From Borreliella mayonii (GTDB taxonomy: Bacteria; Spirochaetota; Spirochaetia; Borreliales; Borreliaceae): DNA of 30,297 nucleotides. The stretch covers positions 1 through 30,297 of the forward strand of contig NZ_CP015784.1 of NCBI RefSeq assembly GCF_001945665.1. Reading direction: 5' to 3'. Within the stretch, counting starts at the first letter, position 1. Each line of letters begins with the position of its first letter. The notes beneath the pieces were generated by a model. It ran no database searches, was not told the origin of the DNA, and saw only the letters and a program-made list of their open reading frames with translations. Positions 22,954 to 30,297 of the stretch are shown here, in pieces. The position numbers and the translations under genes were made by a program.

Positions 22954-24233
22954 GAGATCTCAAAATGATAAGTATTAATCAACAAAGTTTTACTGGTTGT
23001 GAAATATTTGAGGAAAAATCTTCTCCCATTAAAGAAAAAAGTAAATTAAGTAAGATAGGTAAGAAATTACCAGGAATAAGTAGTCAAGAATGTTTTAGAT
23101 TTAATCGCAATATTGATTTTAGTGTGCAAAGAAACAAGTTAGATAAATACGGTGCTAGTGAAGTAGGCAATATTCTTGTTGGAGGTGCTGGGCTGAAAGA
23201 TTTAATGATAAACAGAGTGCTTAAATATTTTAATATGAGCCTACCTTTTGAAGAGAATTTATATATGTTCAAGGGCAAAGAGTTAGAGAATTTAGGATTT
23301 AGAGAGTTTGTTAAAGCATACGGCGATAATATTGATATTTTATATAAAAATAAATATGCCAACGGTGTTGATAAGTATAATTATTTCAAAAAAATGGGAA
23401 GTTCAGAAACTTTAGTGGGCTCAACAATTGATGGCTGGTTTATTAATAATAATGGCGATTTAGAACTATTAGAGATTAAAAGTAGCGACTCTAATTATAT
23501 GAGTAGTGCTATTGTTGAGTACAATAAAAATGACAATTTTTTAAGCAGTAAATATTTTTTCAAATATTATGTACAAGCACAAATGCAGCTAGCATGCACT
23601 GGGCTTAAGTATTGTAATTTGTTCTTTTTAATAGATGCTGCACCAATTAACTGTAAGATTAAAAGAGATGAGGCCTTAATATCAAAAGTGTTTGAATTTG
23701 TTAATAAATGTGAATTAGAAATTATAAATTTGAAAAAAGATATTTATAGTAACTATAGAGAGGAATACTTAATGGCACATAATTTTAACGAGGATACGTT
23801 TATAAAACTTGTTGAAGATTTAGTAGAAAGGAGTGATTTTTATAGTTCTGGAGTTGAGTTTGATTGGGCAAGAGAATTTATAGAATATGTTGATTGTGCA
23901 GATCTTGAAATTAAGGATAATCAATCTGCTGAAAATCTTGCGTATGATTTAATGGAGATTAATAGTCTACAAAAAGAATTAAATAGAATCCAAAACGAAA
24001 ATAAAAAAAGAGAAAAGCCCATTAAAGATAGGTTGAAGATGCTAATTTACAATATTACAAATACATATCCACTAATTGAGCAGTTAAATTATAAATTTGG
24101 AGAGTTTGTGTTTACTCTTGACCCTAAGAAAAGGGCAATATCAGATAGATTAAAGGGACTATTACCAACAAGTGGTACAGTATTTTTCCCTAGCAATATA
24201 GCATTTGCAAATAATGTTAGTGTCCCCATGTGA
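22902..24233 (+). CDS. DUF244 protein with YqaJ/lambda-exonuclease-type motifs
   Basis: ATG 22902 after CAGGAGG is preferred to the frame's first codon at 22842, which is inside the promoter. The 443-residue product starts with the same 17 residues as the ERF protein. The nuclease motifs are then in the expected order: GASEVGNILVG (84-94), GKELE (125-129), STIDG (174-178), LLEIKSS (189-195) and YYVQAQMQLACTG (222-234). In YqaJ-type and lambda-Exo-type nucleases these are the serine/glycine start motif, the glutamate, the D and E-x-K metal ligands and the Q-x-Q helix. The C-terminal part is helical and charged, then FGEFVFTLDPKKRAISDRLK. The Borrelia family is DUF244, of no stated function to my memory; the nuclease role is inference from motifs and the ERF partner. 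Confidence 0.72.
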   Translation: MENLSNNNNQEIQNNIQGDLKMISINQQSFTGCEIFEEKSSPIKEKSKLSKIGKKLPGISSQECFRFNRNIDFSVQRNKLDKYGASEVGNILVGGAGLKDLMINRVLKYFNMSLPFEENLYMFKGKELENLGFREFVKAYGDNIDILYKNKYANGVDKYNYFKKMGSSETLVGSTIDGWFINNNGDLELLEIKSSDSNYMSSAIVEYNKNDNFLSSKYFFKYYVQAQMQLACTGLKYCNLFFLIDAAPINCKIKRDEALISKVFEFVNKCELEIINLKKDIYSNYREEYLMAHNFNEDTFIKLVEDLVERSDFYSSGVEFDWAREFIEYVDCADLEIKDNQSAENLAYDLMEINSLQKELNRIQNENKKREKPIKDRLKMLIYNITNTYPLIEQLNYKFGEFVFTLDPKKRAISDRLKGLLPTSGTVFFPSNIAFANNVSVPM

Positions 24234-24285
24234 ATGGGTGCACTAAAAAATTAAAAAAATAAATTTAATATAGGAGGATTAATTA

Positions 24286-24711
24286 ATGCTTATTAATAAA
24301 ATAAAACAAGATAATAGAACTTTAAGACCGGAGATACAAAAATGGGGTTGTTACTTTTTGTGTCTACATTACTATACAAGTCTATTTAAGCAACGTGAAT
24401 TTAATGCGTATGAGATAAATGCAGCGTATTATAGATTTATAGGACTTGGATATATTAAGAGCAATTGTTTTATTATAAATCCATGTATGATACTTAATTA
24501 CTACGGAATTAGAAGTAGCGTGAGATATGAGTCTTTAAATTATTTAGGTGCAGCCAATGAATTTGAAATAAGTGAAGTTAAAATCGATAAGGTTAATGGA
24601 TATCACTTTATAGCAACAAAAAATAAAGAAATATTATATGATTCACTTGACTTAAAGCCACGTGGAAAAATATTTAAAGTAACTTCAAAGCGTATATTTA
24701 AACTGAAATAG
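24286..24711 (+). CDS. DUF261 protein, possible papain-fold cysteine peptidase
   Basis: The 141-residue protein starts at ATG 24286 after AGGAGG. It has RPEIQKWGCYFLCLHYY near the start (Q18, C22), INAAYYRFIGLGYIKSNCFI in the middle and NGYHFIATKNKEILYDSLD (H107, D119) toward the end. A Gln a few residues before Cys, then a late His in a beta strand and an Asp shortly after a turn, is the arrangement of C39-type papain-fold peptidases. The fold and activity are inferred from this motif order only. It follows the nuclease gene by 52 bases and converges on the recombinase-like gene with five bases between stops. No signal peptide. Confidence 0.6.
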   Translation: MLINKIKQDNRTLRPEIQKWGCYFLCLHYYTSLFKQREFNAYEINAAYYRFIGLGYIKSNCFIINPCMILNYYGIRSSVRYESLNYLGAANEFEISEVKIDKVNGYHFIATKNKEILYDSLDLKPRGKIFKVTSKRIFKLK

Positions 24712-24716
24712 TTTTA

Positions 24717-25493
24717 CTAAAGTTTAAGGCACTTTTTAGCACATTCATAAGCTTGAATTTTATTAGCAGAAGATAGGCCGTAGATATTATCAATTTCATT
24801 GGTTGAAGAATATTTTATAAGTTCTTTAATTTGAAAAGAATTGTAGCCGTTGGATTTCAAATTTGAAATAAATAAATTTCGACATAGATGGAGAGATTTA
24901 TTTACACGAAACCCCGATTTTTTAAGAAGATTTTTAAATTTATTAGAAATATGGATAATGCTAATTTGGTTGTCTTTAAACTTATGTTTGGATTTTTGAA
25001 AAAAATAAGTACGTCTTGTATCAAGATTTTTCTCATTAAAATGATTTTTGTGTGCTGTTTGGATAGCCTCGAACTCTTCTGAGTTGATAACAATTTCTCT
25101 AATACAAGTTACATTTCTTTTTTTTGCCACATTTACTTTTATGTTGTATAAAGTTTTTCCATTTTTGCTTAAAAAAGTTGAAATATCTTGCATTTTTACT
25201 TTTTGCAGTTCGGTGCCCCTGCAGCCACTTATTGCGAGTAAATGTAAAAACCAACCAGATATTGGATCAGCTTGTTTAAGAGTTTTGATGCATTTTTCAA
25301 TTAGTTTGCCAATTTTTGGGGTCAAATAAAATTTAGGAGTTGGCTTTGAAGCTTTTTTAGTAGGCTTAGAAGAAATTTTTAGTGAATTTTTAAGAATTTT
25401 ATTTTCATTTATTAGTTTTTGATGATCTTGTAATAATTTGAGCATAAAATCTATGTTGAAATTATTTAAATTAAGATAATTATTCATGTCCAT
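24717..25493 (-). CDS. Tyrosine recombinase/integrase-like protein of cp32
   Basis: The 258-residue protein starts at ATG 25493 with AAGGAGAGG upstream on the minus strand. After an N-terminal helical arm with a Lys/Pro/Ser-rich linker (about 40-57), the catalytic domain has GCRGTELQKVKMQDI (R92), VAKKRNV (K124-125), HLCRNLFISNL (H202, R205) and IDNIYGLSS (Y238). These are the expected Arg, Lys, His-x-x-Arg and Tyr. The position of the second His/Trp seems to be Tyr228 (IKYSS). The family is conserved on cp32 plasmids, whose ability to integrate is debated. The unusual residue leaves activity uncertain. It is divergent from the erp operon. Confidence 0.72.
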   Translation of the reverse strand: MDMNNYLNLNNFNIDFMLKLLQDHQKLINENKILKNSLKISSKPTKKASKPTPKFYLTPKIGKLIEKCIKTLKQADPISGWFLHLLAISGCRGTELQKVKMQDISTFLSKNGKTLYNIKVNVAKKRNVTCIREIVINSEEFEAIQTAHKNHFNEKNLDTRRTYFFQKSKHKFKDNQISIIHISNKFKNLLKKSGFRVNKSLHLCRNLFISNLKSNGYNSFQIKELIKYSSTNEIDNIYGLSSANKIQAYECAKKCLKL

Positions 25494-25875
25494 AAAATCC
25501 TCTCCTTATAAGTGTTACTTTTAAATTAAGTAAAAGTAATAAAAATTGATTAAAAATGTAATTTATATTTTACCAAAAACAAAAAAATTTAGTCAAATTG
25601 TGTGGCTTCTCATTGCATGCAAAATTTGGATTGTAGGATAGCTGTGATAAACAGAAGAGGCAATTTTTAAGGGGTGCACTTAAGAAAGATACTATACTTT
25701 AAGTGATATATAGCAAAGACTTTGAAATTTAAGTTGTATGTGTTTTGTAGTCTCTTATAATGAGTAGTGCATTTGCAATGGAGAGATTTTTGGGAGTTGG
25801 TTAAAATTACATTTGCGTTTTGTTAATATGTAATAGCTGAATGTAACAAAATTATATATTTAAATCTTTGAAAAA
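25494..25875. promoter_or_regulatory. Erp upstream region (upstream homology box)
   Basis: There is no gene in this stretch between the divergent recombinase-like gene and the lipoprotein. It contains TTGCATGCAA, a 10-base palindrome (25613-25622), a good second promoter candidate TTGTAT (25734-25739) with TATAAT (25756-25761) 16 bases apart, and GTAAC sites (near 25850) matching the GTnAC element bound by EbfC at erp operators. A long conserved upstream segment with binding sites for BpaB, EbfC and BpuR is known for erp genes; assignment here is by position and partial motif. Confidence 0.6.
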
Positions 25876-25903
25876 TTGTAATTGTTTGGGGTTGCGTTAT
25901 GAT
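25876..25903 (+). promoter_or_regulatory. Proximal erp promoter
   Basis: TTGTAA (25876-25881) and TATGAT (25898-25903) are 16 bases apart, 20 bases before the lipoprotein start and its GGAG. The GGGGTTGCG in the spacer is a rare GC-rich patch. The arrangement is as in other erp genes from memory. Confidence 0.65.
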
Positions 25904-25923
25904 TTAGACTTACGGAGTAACTT

Positions 25924-26718
25924 ATGAATAAAAAAATGAAAATGTTTATTATTTGTGCTGTTTTTGCATTGATGATTTCTTGCAAGAATTATGCAAGTGG
26001 TGAAGATTTAAAACAAAATTTAAAAGAACAAGTTGAGGGATTTTTAGATATAAAAAAAGAAGAGTTGTTTGGAGGGTTTGAAAAACCAGAAGCAAAAGTT
26101 AAACCAAAAGCTGAAGAATTAGTGCAAGCTGATGAGCCACAGGGGCAAGGTGAAGATCAAGTGGTTCAAGGTGTTGTTGAAGATTCAGAATCAAAAAAAA
26201 ATGGGATTGACAAAAATGATCAAGAATTACAAGAGGAGATTGAAAAAGAAATAAAAGAATTAAAAGATAAAATAGATAAAGCAGATCCTAAGAATATTTC
26301 TATTAGAACATATTCAGGGTATGAAAAGAAAATAAAAGAATTAAAGGAAAAATTAGAAGAAAAACTAAAAGATGAAAAAGATAAAGAAAAGTTTAAAAAC
26401 GAATTAGAAACCCTTGAAAAAACTTTAAAGGATAAAATGGAGAAAAGGAAAAAAGAATTAGAAGAGGTTAGGAAAAAATTTCAAGAATTTAAAGAACAAG
26501 TTGATACTGCAACTGGAGTAACTTATGGTCAGCAAGTTAAAGGAAAAGGCAGTATTGGATTTCAAGCTTGGCAGTGTGCTAAAAATTTAGGGTTAAGCAT
26601 AAGTAATATCAATAGTAATACTGATGAATTAGCAAACAAAGTTATAGATGATTCACTTGAAAAGATTGAAGAAGAGCTTAAAAGCATTGAAGAAGAGTCA
26701 AAAAATGTTAAAAAATAA
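25924..26718 (+). CDS. erp: OspF-type Erp surface lipoprotein
   Basis: The 264-residue protein starts at ATG 25924 after CGGAG. The signal peptide MNKKMKMFIICAVFALMISC is the erp/OspF type, with lipidated Cys20. The acidic middle (about 55-100) is Glu/Gln/Asp-rich and followed by long charged helices (about 100-195). The C-terminal domain has VDTATGVTYGQQVKGKGSIG, FQAWQCAKNLGLSIS and SNTDELANKVIDDSLEKIEE, all conserved in OspF paralogues. Erp proteins are surface lipoproteins made during mammalian infection; several OspF-type members bind heparan sulphate. Intact, in the usual cp32 erp site between the integrase-like gene and the terminase region. Confidence 0.87.
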   Translation: MNKKMKMFIICAVFALMISCKNYASGEDLKQNLKEQVEGFLDIKKEELFGGFEKPEAKVKPKAEELVQADEPQGQGEDQVVQGVVEDSESKKNGIDKNDQELQEEIEKEIKELKDKIDKADPKNISIRTYSGYEKKIKELKEKLEEKLKDEKDKEKFKNELETLEKTLKDKMEKRKKELEEVRKKFQEFKEQVDTATGVTYGQQVKGKGSIGFQAWQCAKNLGLSISNINSNTDELANKVIDDSLEKIEEELKSIEEESKNVKK

Positions 26719-26859
26719 AAGAAGTGGTTTTGAAAGTATAAATTATAAAAATAAAAATTATAACCGGGCTTGTTTTTCTATTTATATTAACATTGCTTAA
26801 GTATTTGGTTAAAATGTAACTTTTTAAAAGTTGTTATTTATTAATTATAAAAGGGCACA

Positions 26860-27825
26860 ATGAATAGTTTTAATTTTAATTTTTTGTTTTTATTTATATT
26901 AATTGGTTGTAATGTACATTACAACCAAGATTTTGATAAATTTTCAACAGGCATGGAGCATTCATTTAATGATTTTGAATATGCTAATAATAAAAAAATA
27001 GAAATAGAAGAAAGAGAGATATTGGAAAGAGAAAAAAGAGATCAATTAGCAAATGAAAATAAAATTAGATCTTCTATAAAAGAATTTAAAAGTCAAATTG
27101 AATATTATAGAGATAAATTCCAATATAAAATCAAAAGATTAGAAGAAGAAATCGAGGAAGAAACTCAAAATTTAAATTTTTTTGTTAAAGAAGGCCATAA
27201 AAGAAGTCGGGCGCCTAATGTTTATCAATTTCATCTTGATGAAATTATAAGATTAACAAATGAAAAAAAGAAGTTAGTTTTTCAAGAAAAAGCTATATTC
27301 AGCTAAAAGACAATAGTATTAAGCACCATAAAGTTTATATTGATGCAATAGAGGCAGCTTTTCCCAATATTAAGTATAAATTAATTGAATGGAAAAACTC
27401 TAATATTGAAAGATATAAGGCTAATATTGAAAGATATACAAATGGAATAAAAATGTTATATGAAATAGAGAATAAAGATTTAGATGATGAAGCTTTAATT
27501 GTTAAATTTAGGTCTGAATTCTATAAATTAGAAGATGATAATATGATTGAAGAGAATAAAAATTTAGTTGAAATTTGGAAAGAGGATATTGAAAACTGTC
27601 AATATAGCATAATATCTTATGAAGTTGACTATAATAGATATAATAACCTAAAATCCGAGGTTGATTCATTAGAAGCTCTGAACTTAATACTTTAAGATAT
27701 AAAGAATTCAATTGAAGAAAAGAAATTAGAAATAAATATGTTGAAAAATAGGATTGAAGAAAAAGAATTAAGAAATAAAGAATTAGAAGAAAAGCTTAAA
27801 GAACCTGCAGATAAACAAGAGTAAA
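26860..27825 (+). pseudogene. Second Erp-locus lipoprotein (ErpB/ErpM-like), decayed
   Basis: ATG 26860 after AAAGGG gives a signal peptide with lipobox L-I-G-C (Cys17), then a Lys/Glu-rich coiled coil to KAIFS and TAA 27304-27306. Adding an A to the five-A run at 27285-27291 continues SYIQLKDNSIKHHKVYIDAI to LEALNLIL, where an in-frame TAA (27693-27695) follows. Reading through, DIKNSIEEKKLEINMLKNRI continues until a second shift near 27777-27780, after which KELEEKLKEPADKQE ends at TAA 27823-27825. The ancestral protein would have about 321 residues. The second gene of some erp loci is of this long charged type (ErpB, ErpM); that match is by type and position. A truncated 148-residue lipoprotein may still be made. 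Confidence 0.7.
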
Positions 27826-27854
27826 AAATGGTATTAAAAACATAAATTATGATG

Positions 27855-27884
27855 AACAAGACTAATTGATAGTCTTGTTTTTTT
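27855..27884 (+). terminator. Rho-independent terminator of the erp locus
   Basis: AACAAGACT (27855-27863), a seven-base loop AATTGAT and AGTCTTGTT (27871-27879) form a perfect 9-bp stem followed by TTTTT. It sits 30 bases after the decayed lipoprotein and just before the stop of the opposite-strand gene, so it may serve both. Confidence 0.85.
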
Positions 27885-28167
27885 ATTTACATTCAAACTT
27901 ATTTGTTGCTATTCTAATGAGATCGATTAAAGCACCAATATATAAAAATCCAAATGTAAATAGGTATAACATACCAGTTCCTATTTTCCCTACATAAAAT
28001 CTGTGAACTCCTAAGTAACCAAGAAATAAGCATAGTAAAAATACTATAAGTTTATTGTAGTTTTCAGCCTGTTTATTTTTGACCCCGCAAGAAATACAAA
28101 TTTCAGCATCTTTTTTAATTGTTTTGCCACAAGAATGGCAATATATTTCGTCAACAGCTTTTGACAT
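27883..28167 (-). CDS. TM2-domain membrane protein with zinc ribbon
   Basis: ATG 28167 is chosen because AAGGAG precedes it by nine bases; the frame's earlier ATG at 28197 lacks a site. The product has 94 residues. A zinc-ribbon-like pair YCHSCGKTIKKDAEICISCG (residues about 9-28) is followed by a basic linker and two membrane segments, KLIVFLLCLFLGYLGVHRFYVG and TGMLYLFTFGFLYIGALIDLI, the TM2 fold with the GxHRFYxG motif and terminal 'D..ri'. The role of TM2 proteins in bacteria is not known. It is the only gene of this sort in the window and is opposite to both neighbours. Confidence 0.8.
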   Translation of the reverse strand: MSKAVDEIYCHSCGKTIKKDAEICISCGVKNKQAENYNKLIVFLLCLFLGYLGVHRFYVGKIGTGMLYLFTFGFLYIGALIDLIRIATNKFECK

Positions 28168-28310
28168 GATTTTACGCTCCTTTTTAAAATAAAACATACT
28201 TATCTAAAATCATTTAATATAAGTAAATTATATTTTTACGTATTTAAATTTAATGAACATTTGAAATATAGATCAAGATTTAATAGGTATAAAGAAATTT
28301 ACAGTTTATG

Positions 28311-28374
28311 TTAACAATTAATAAATTGCTTTACTATTTAGAGTAACAAATTGTTAATTTTGTTAATTTAGGAG
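28311..28374. repeat. Inverted and direct repeats upstream of the terminase operon
   Basis: TTAACAATT (28311-28319) is the complement of AATTGTTAA (28349-28357), and TTGTTAATTT is repeated directly (28351 and 28361), right before AGGAGA of the small terminase gene. A dyad plus direct repeat this near to the start could be an operator or a pac-type recognition site for the small terminase; neither is shown. The rest of 28168-28310 is AT-rich without clear signals. Confidence 0.45.
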
Positions 28375-28381
28375 AATTTCC

Positions 28382-28948
28382 TTGAAAAGAGCCAAAAGGT
28401 CTTTTGATGATTATGTTGCGTATTTTCGCGAGGGTTCATTAAGTGATGGAGAAATAGCAGCTAAACTGGGGGTTTCTAAAGTAAATGTGTGGAGAATGAG
28501 ACAAAGATGGGAAAGTGGAGAAAGTGTTGTTAACGAGGGCTCTAGAGTAACAATTAGTGAAGATACTTTTGAACACCTTTTGTCGCAAACCTTTAAATCA
28601 GAAGTTAACGCTAGGAAAGTTAGAAGCGAATTAGATTTAGAGCGGGCCAATTTAGAATTAGGGTTTATATATGCATTTAAGCGATATTCTAGTGTTGAGC
28701 TAGCTAGCATGCATACTAAAATAGAAAATTTAAGAGCCGAAATTGATGCTTTAAATAAAGCAAACAGTAAAAAAAGTAAGAAAATTGTTAATGGAGAAAT
28801 TAATTCTTTAAAAAGTGAGCTTGATGAATATGTAGAGGAGTGCTCAATAAGAGAAATGGAGCTTTACTATGAATGTGTGAAAAAACTTACAACTGCCCAT
28901 GAAGCTGAAAGCAAAAGCAACTATAAAAATAGTAAAGGACACAAGTGA
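28382..28948 (+). CDS. Small terminase subunit candidate (DUF603-type)
   Basis: The start TTG 28382 follows AGGAGAATTTCC. The 188-residue protein has an N-terminal helix-turn-helix (SLSDGEIAAKLGVSKVNVWR, residues 19-38, then MRQRW), typical of DNA-recognition domains of small terminases. A helical middle follows, with a coiled coil (about 100-165) for oligomerisation and a Ser/Lys tail. It overlaps the large terminase by four bases and precedes it, the standard order. The label DUF603 is from memory. Intact, in contrast to its partner. Confidence 0.72.
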   Translation: MKRAKRSFDDYVAYFREGSLSDGEIAAKLGVSKVNVWRMRQRWESGESVVNEGSRVTISEDTFEHLLSQTFKSEVNARKVRSELDLERANLELGFIYAFKRYSSVELASMHTKIENLRAEIDALNKANSKKSKKIVNGEINSLKSELDEYVEECSIREMELYYECVKKLTTAHEAESKSNYKNSKGHK

Positions 28949-30297
28949 ACTTATATCAAACAAAACTTTTTACAACACTACAAAAGGAATACAAAAATAA
29001 ATATGGAGTTGACATATCACAATTTGTAAAGCTAACAAGTTCTTCAATTAATTTTGATAAGTTTGAAGAAGAACAGTTAACTTTAAAACAAAAAAATGTG
29101 ATAAAAAGCACTCAAAAGAATAATGAAAAGAAGATTATACTCAGCAGAGGCATAGCTAGTGGCAAAACGTATCTTGCATGTTATCTTTTTCTAAAAAGTT
29201 TAATTGAAAATAAAAAGTTATACTCTAGTGATACTAATAATTTCATTATTGGGAATTCACAACGCTCAGTTGAAGTTAATGTTTTGGGACAATTTGAAAA
29301 GCTATGTAAACTTCTTAAAATTCCTTATATCCCAAGACATACAAATAATTCATATATTCTGATTGATTCACTACGTATTAATCTATATGGTGGAGATAAG
29401 GCAAGTGATTTTGAAAGATTTAGGGGAAGTAATTCAGCACTTATTTTTGTTAATGAGGCTACAACTTTACACAAGCAAACTTTAGAGGAGGTCTTAAAAA
29501 GACTAAGATGCGGGCAAGAAACTATTATTTTTGATACTAATCCCGATCATCCGGAACACTATTTTAAAACCGATTATATTGATAATATAACGACATTTAA
29601 GACATATAATTTTACAACTTATGATAATGTTCTACTTAGTAAAGGATTTATCGAAACACAAGAAAAACTCTATAAAGATATACCATCATATATAGCAAGA
29701 GTTTTGCTAGGTGAGTGGATAGCAAGCACTGATTCAATTTTTACACAAATAAATATTACTGATGATTATGTATTTACTAGCCCGATAGCATATTTAGACC
29801 CAGCATTTAGTGTTGGAGGAGATAACATTGCATTATGTGTTATGGAGTGAGTTGATGATAAGTATTATGCTTTTGTATTTCAAGACCAACGACCAGCCAA
29901 TGATCCTTATATTATGAATATGGTAAAGACCGTTTTAGAGAATTTCAATGTGCATACACTGTATTTAGAGGATAGAGATAATACAAAAGGTGCTGGTGGA
30001 TTGACCCGCGAATACATCTTGCTAAGAAATAATATAAGCCAATATTTTAGAATTGTTCCAGTTAAGCCAAAGTCTAATAAATTTAGCAGAATAACAACGT
30101 TAATTACGCCGTTTACTTACAAAAAACTTTATATTACAAAGTACAGTAGTTCTTCTGTATTTAATGATATTTATTCGTATAAGGGGGATAGCAAAACCCA
30201 TGATGATGCTCTTGATGCAATGTCTGCAGCATATTTGATGTTGTCTTTAGGATATAGAGAGCGAAGTGTTCACTTTGGCAATCAAAGATTTTTGTAA
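28945..30297 (+). pseudogene. terL: Large terminase subunit, interrupted by an in-frame TGA
   Basis: GTG 28945 overlaps the small terminase end and opens a 450-codon frame with one stop, TGA 29848-29850 (codon 302). Before it are the ATPase parts: Walker A SRGIASGKT (67-75), Walker B-like ALIFVNEA (165-172) and IIFDTNP (194-200), plus the first nuclease aspartate in AYLDPAFS (D285). After it the same frame reads VDDKYYAFVFQDQRPANDPY, LYLEDRDNTKGAGG and HDDALDAMSAA, carrying the remaining acidic residues. The typical residue at this spot, after ALCVME, would be Trp (TGG to TGA). A truncated ATPase lacking nuclease cannot cut DNA. No good ribosome site precedes ATG 29914. A sequencing error cannot be ruled out. 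Confidence 0.82.

Overview
This window looks like one complete member of the cp32 plasmid/prophage family (phiBB-1-like) of a Lyme-disease Borrelia (B. burgdorferi sensu lato). The evidence is the very AT-rich sequence, the family-specific genes (blyA/blyB, mlp, two bdr genes with KID repeats, an OspF-type Erp lipoprotein, the PF57/PF50/PF32/PF49 plasmid-maintenance cluster, many Borrelia-only DUF families) and the roughly 30 kb size. The terminase gene ends on the last base and the portal operon promoter begins at base 7, so the sequence is probably a circle opened between terminase and portal. Family names (DUFs, PFs) are given from memory of Borrelia annotation; no search was run.

Layout. 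(1) 1-15067, plus strand: the virion operon, from a strong promoter at 7-35: portal, scaffold-like DUF1357, three tandem DUF228 paralogues, major capsid protein, connector/neck proteins, contractile tail sheath and tube, two small chaperone-like genes, tape measure, then a baseplate set in the order spike (V), gp25-like (W), J, I, fibre (H), the same order as in phage P2. (2) 15073-17544: lysis and surface genes: blyA, blyB, a small secreted protein, a bdr gene and an mlp lipoprotein. (3) 17559-24711: the plasmid core. A 143-bp inverted repeat (18476-18618 / 22811-22953) brackets the replication/partition genes and a second bdr gene. Each arm carries a terminator-like hairpin at its edge, a promoter with an operator-like dyad, the ribosome binding site and the first 17 codons of an outward-facing gene. 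The left arm drives an ERF single-strand annealing protein; the right arm drives a DUF244 protein with the motifs of a YqaJ/lambda-exonuclease-type nuclease. Together they look like a Red-type recombination pair. (4) 24286-28167: a DUF261 protein, a divergent tyrosine-recombinase-like protein, an OspF-type lipoprotein under an erp-type promoter, a decayed second lipoprotein and a TM2-domain protein. (5) 28382-30297: small and large terminase subunits.

Seven genes are broken as read: one DUF228 gene (in-frame TAA), sheath, a DUF792-like gene and the J-like gene (single-base frameshifts), the PF50 maintenance gene (frameshift near codon 10), the second lipoprotein (two frameshifts plus a stop) and the large terminase (TGA in place of a Trp codon, before most of the nuclease domain). 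An eighth (5142-5404) may have lost its first codons to a frameshift. If real, this is a plasmid that is maintained but can no longer make or package virions by itself. If artefactual, the indels are in short A/T runs. Recombination, lysis, ParA and surface genes are intact.
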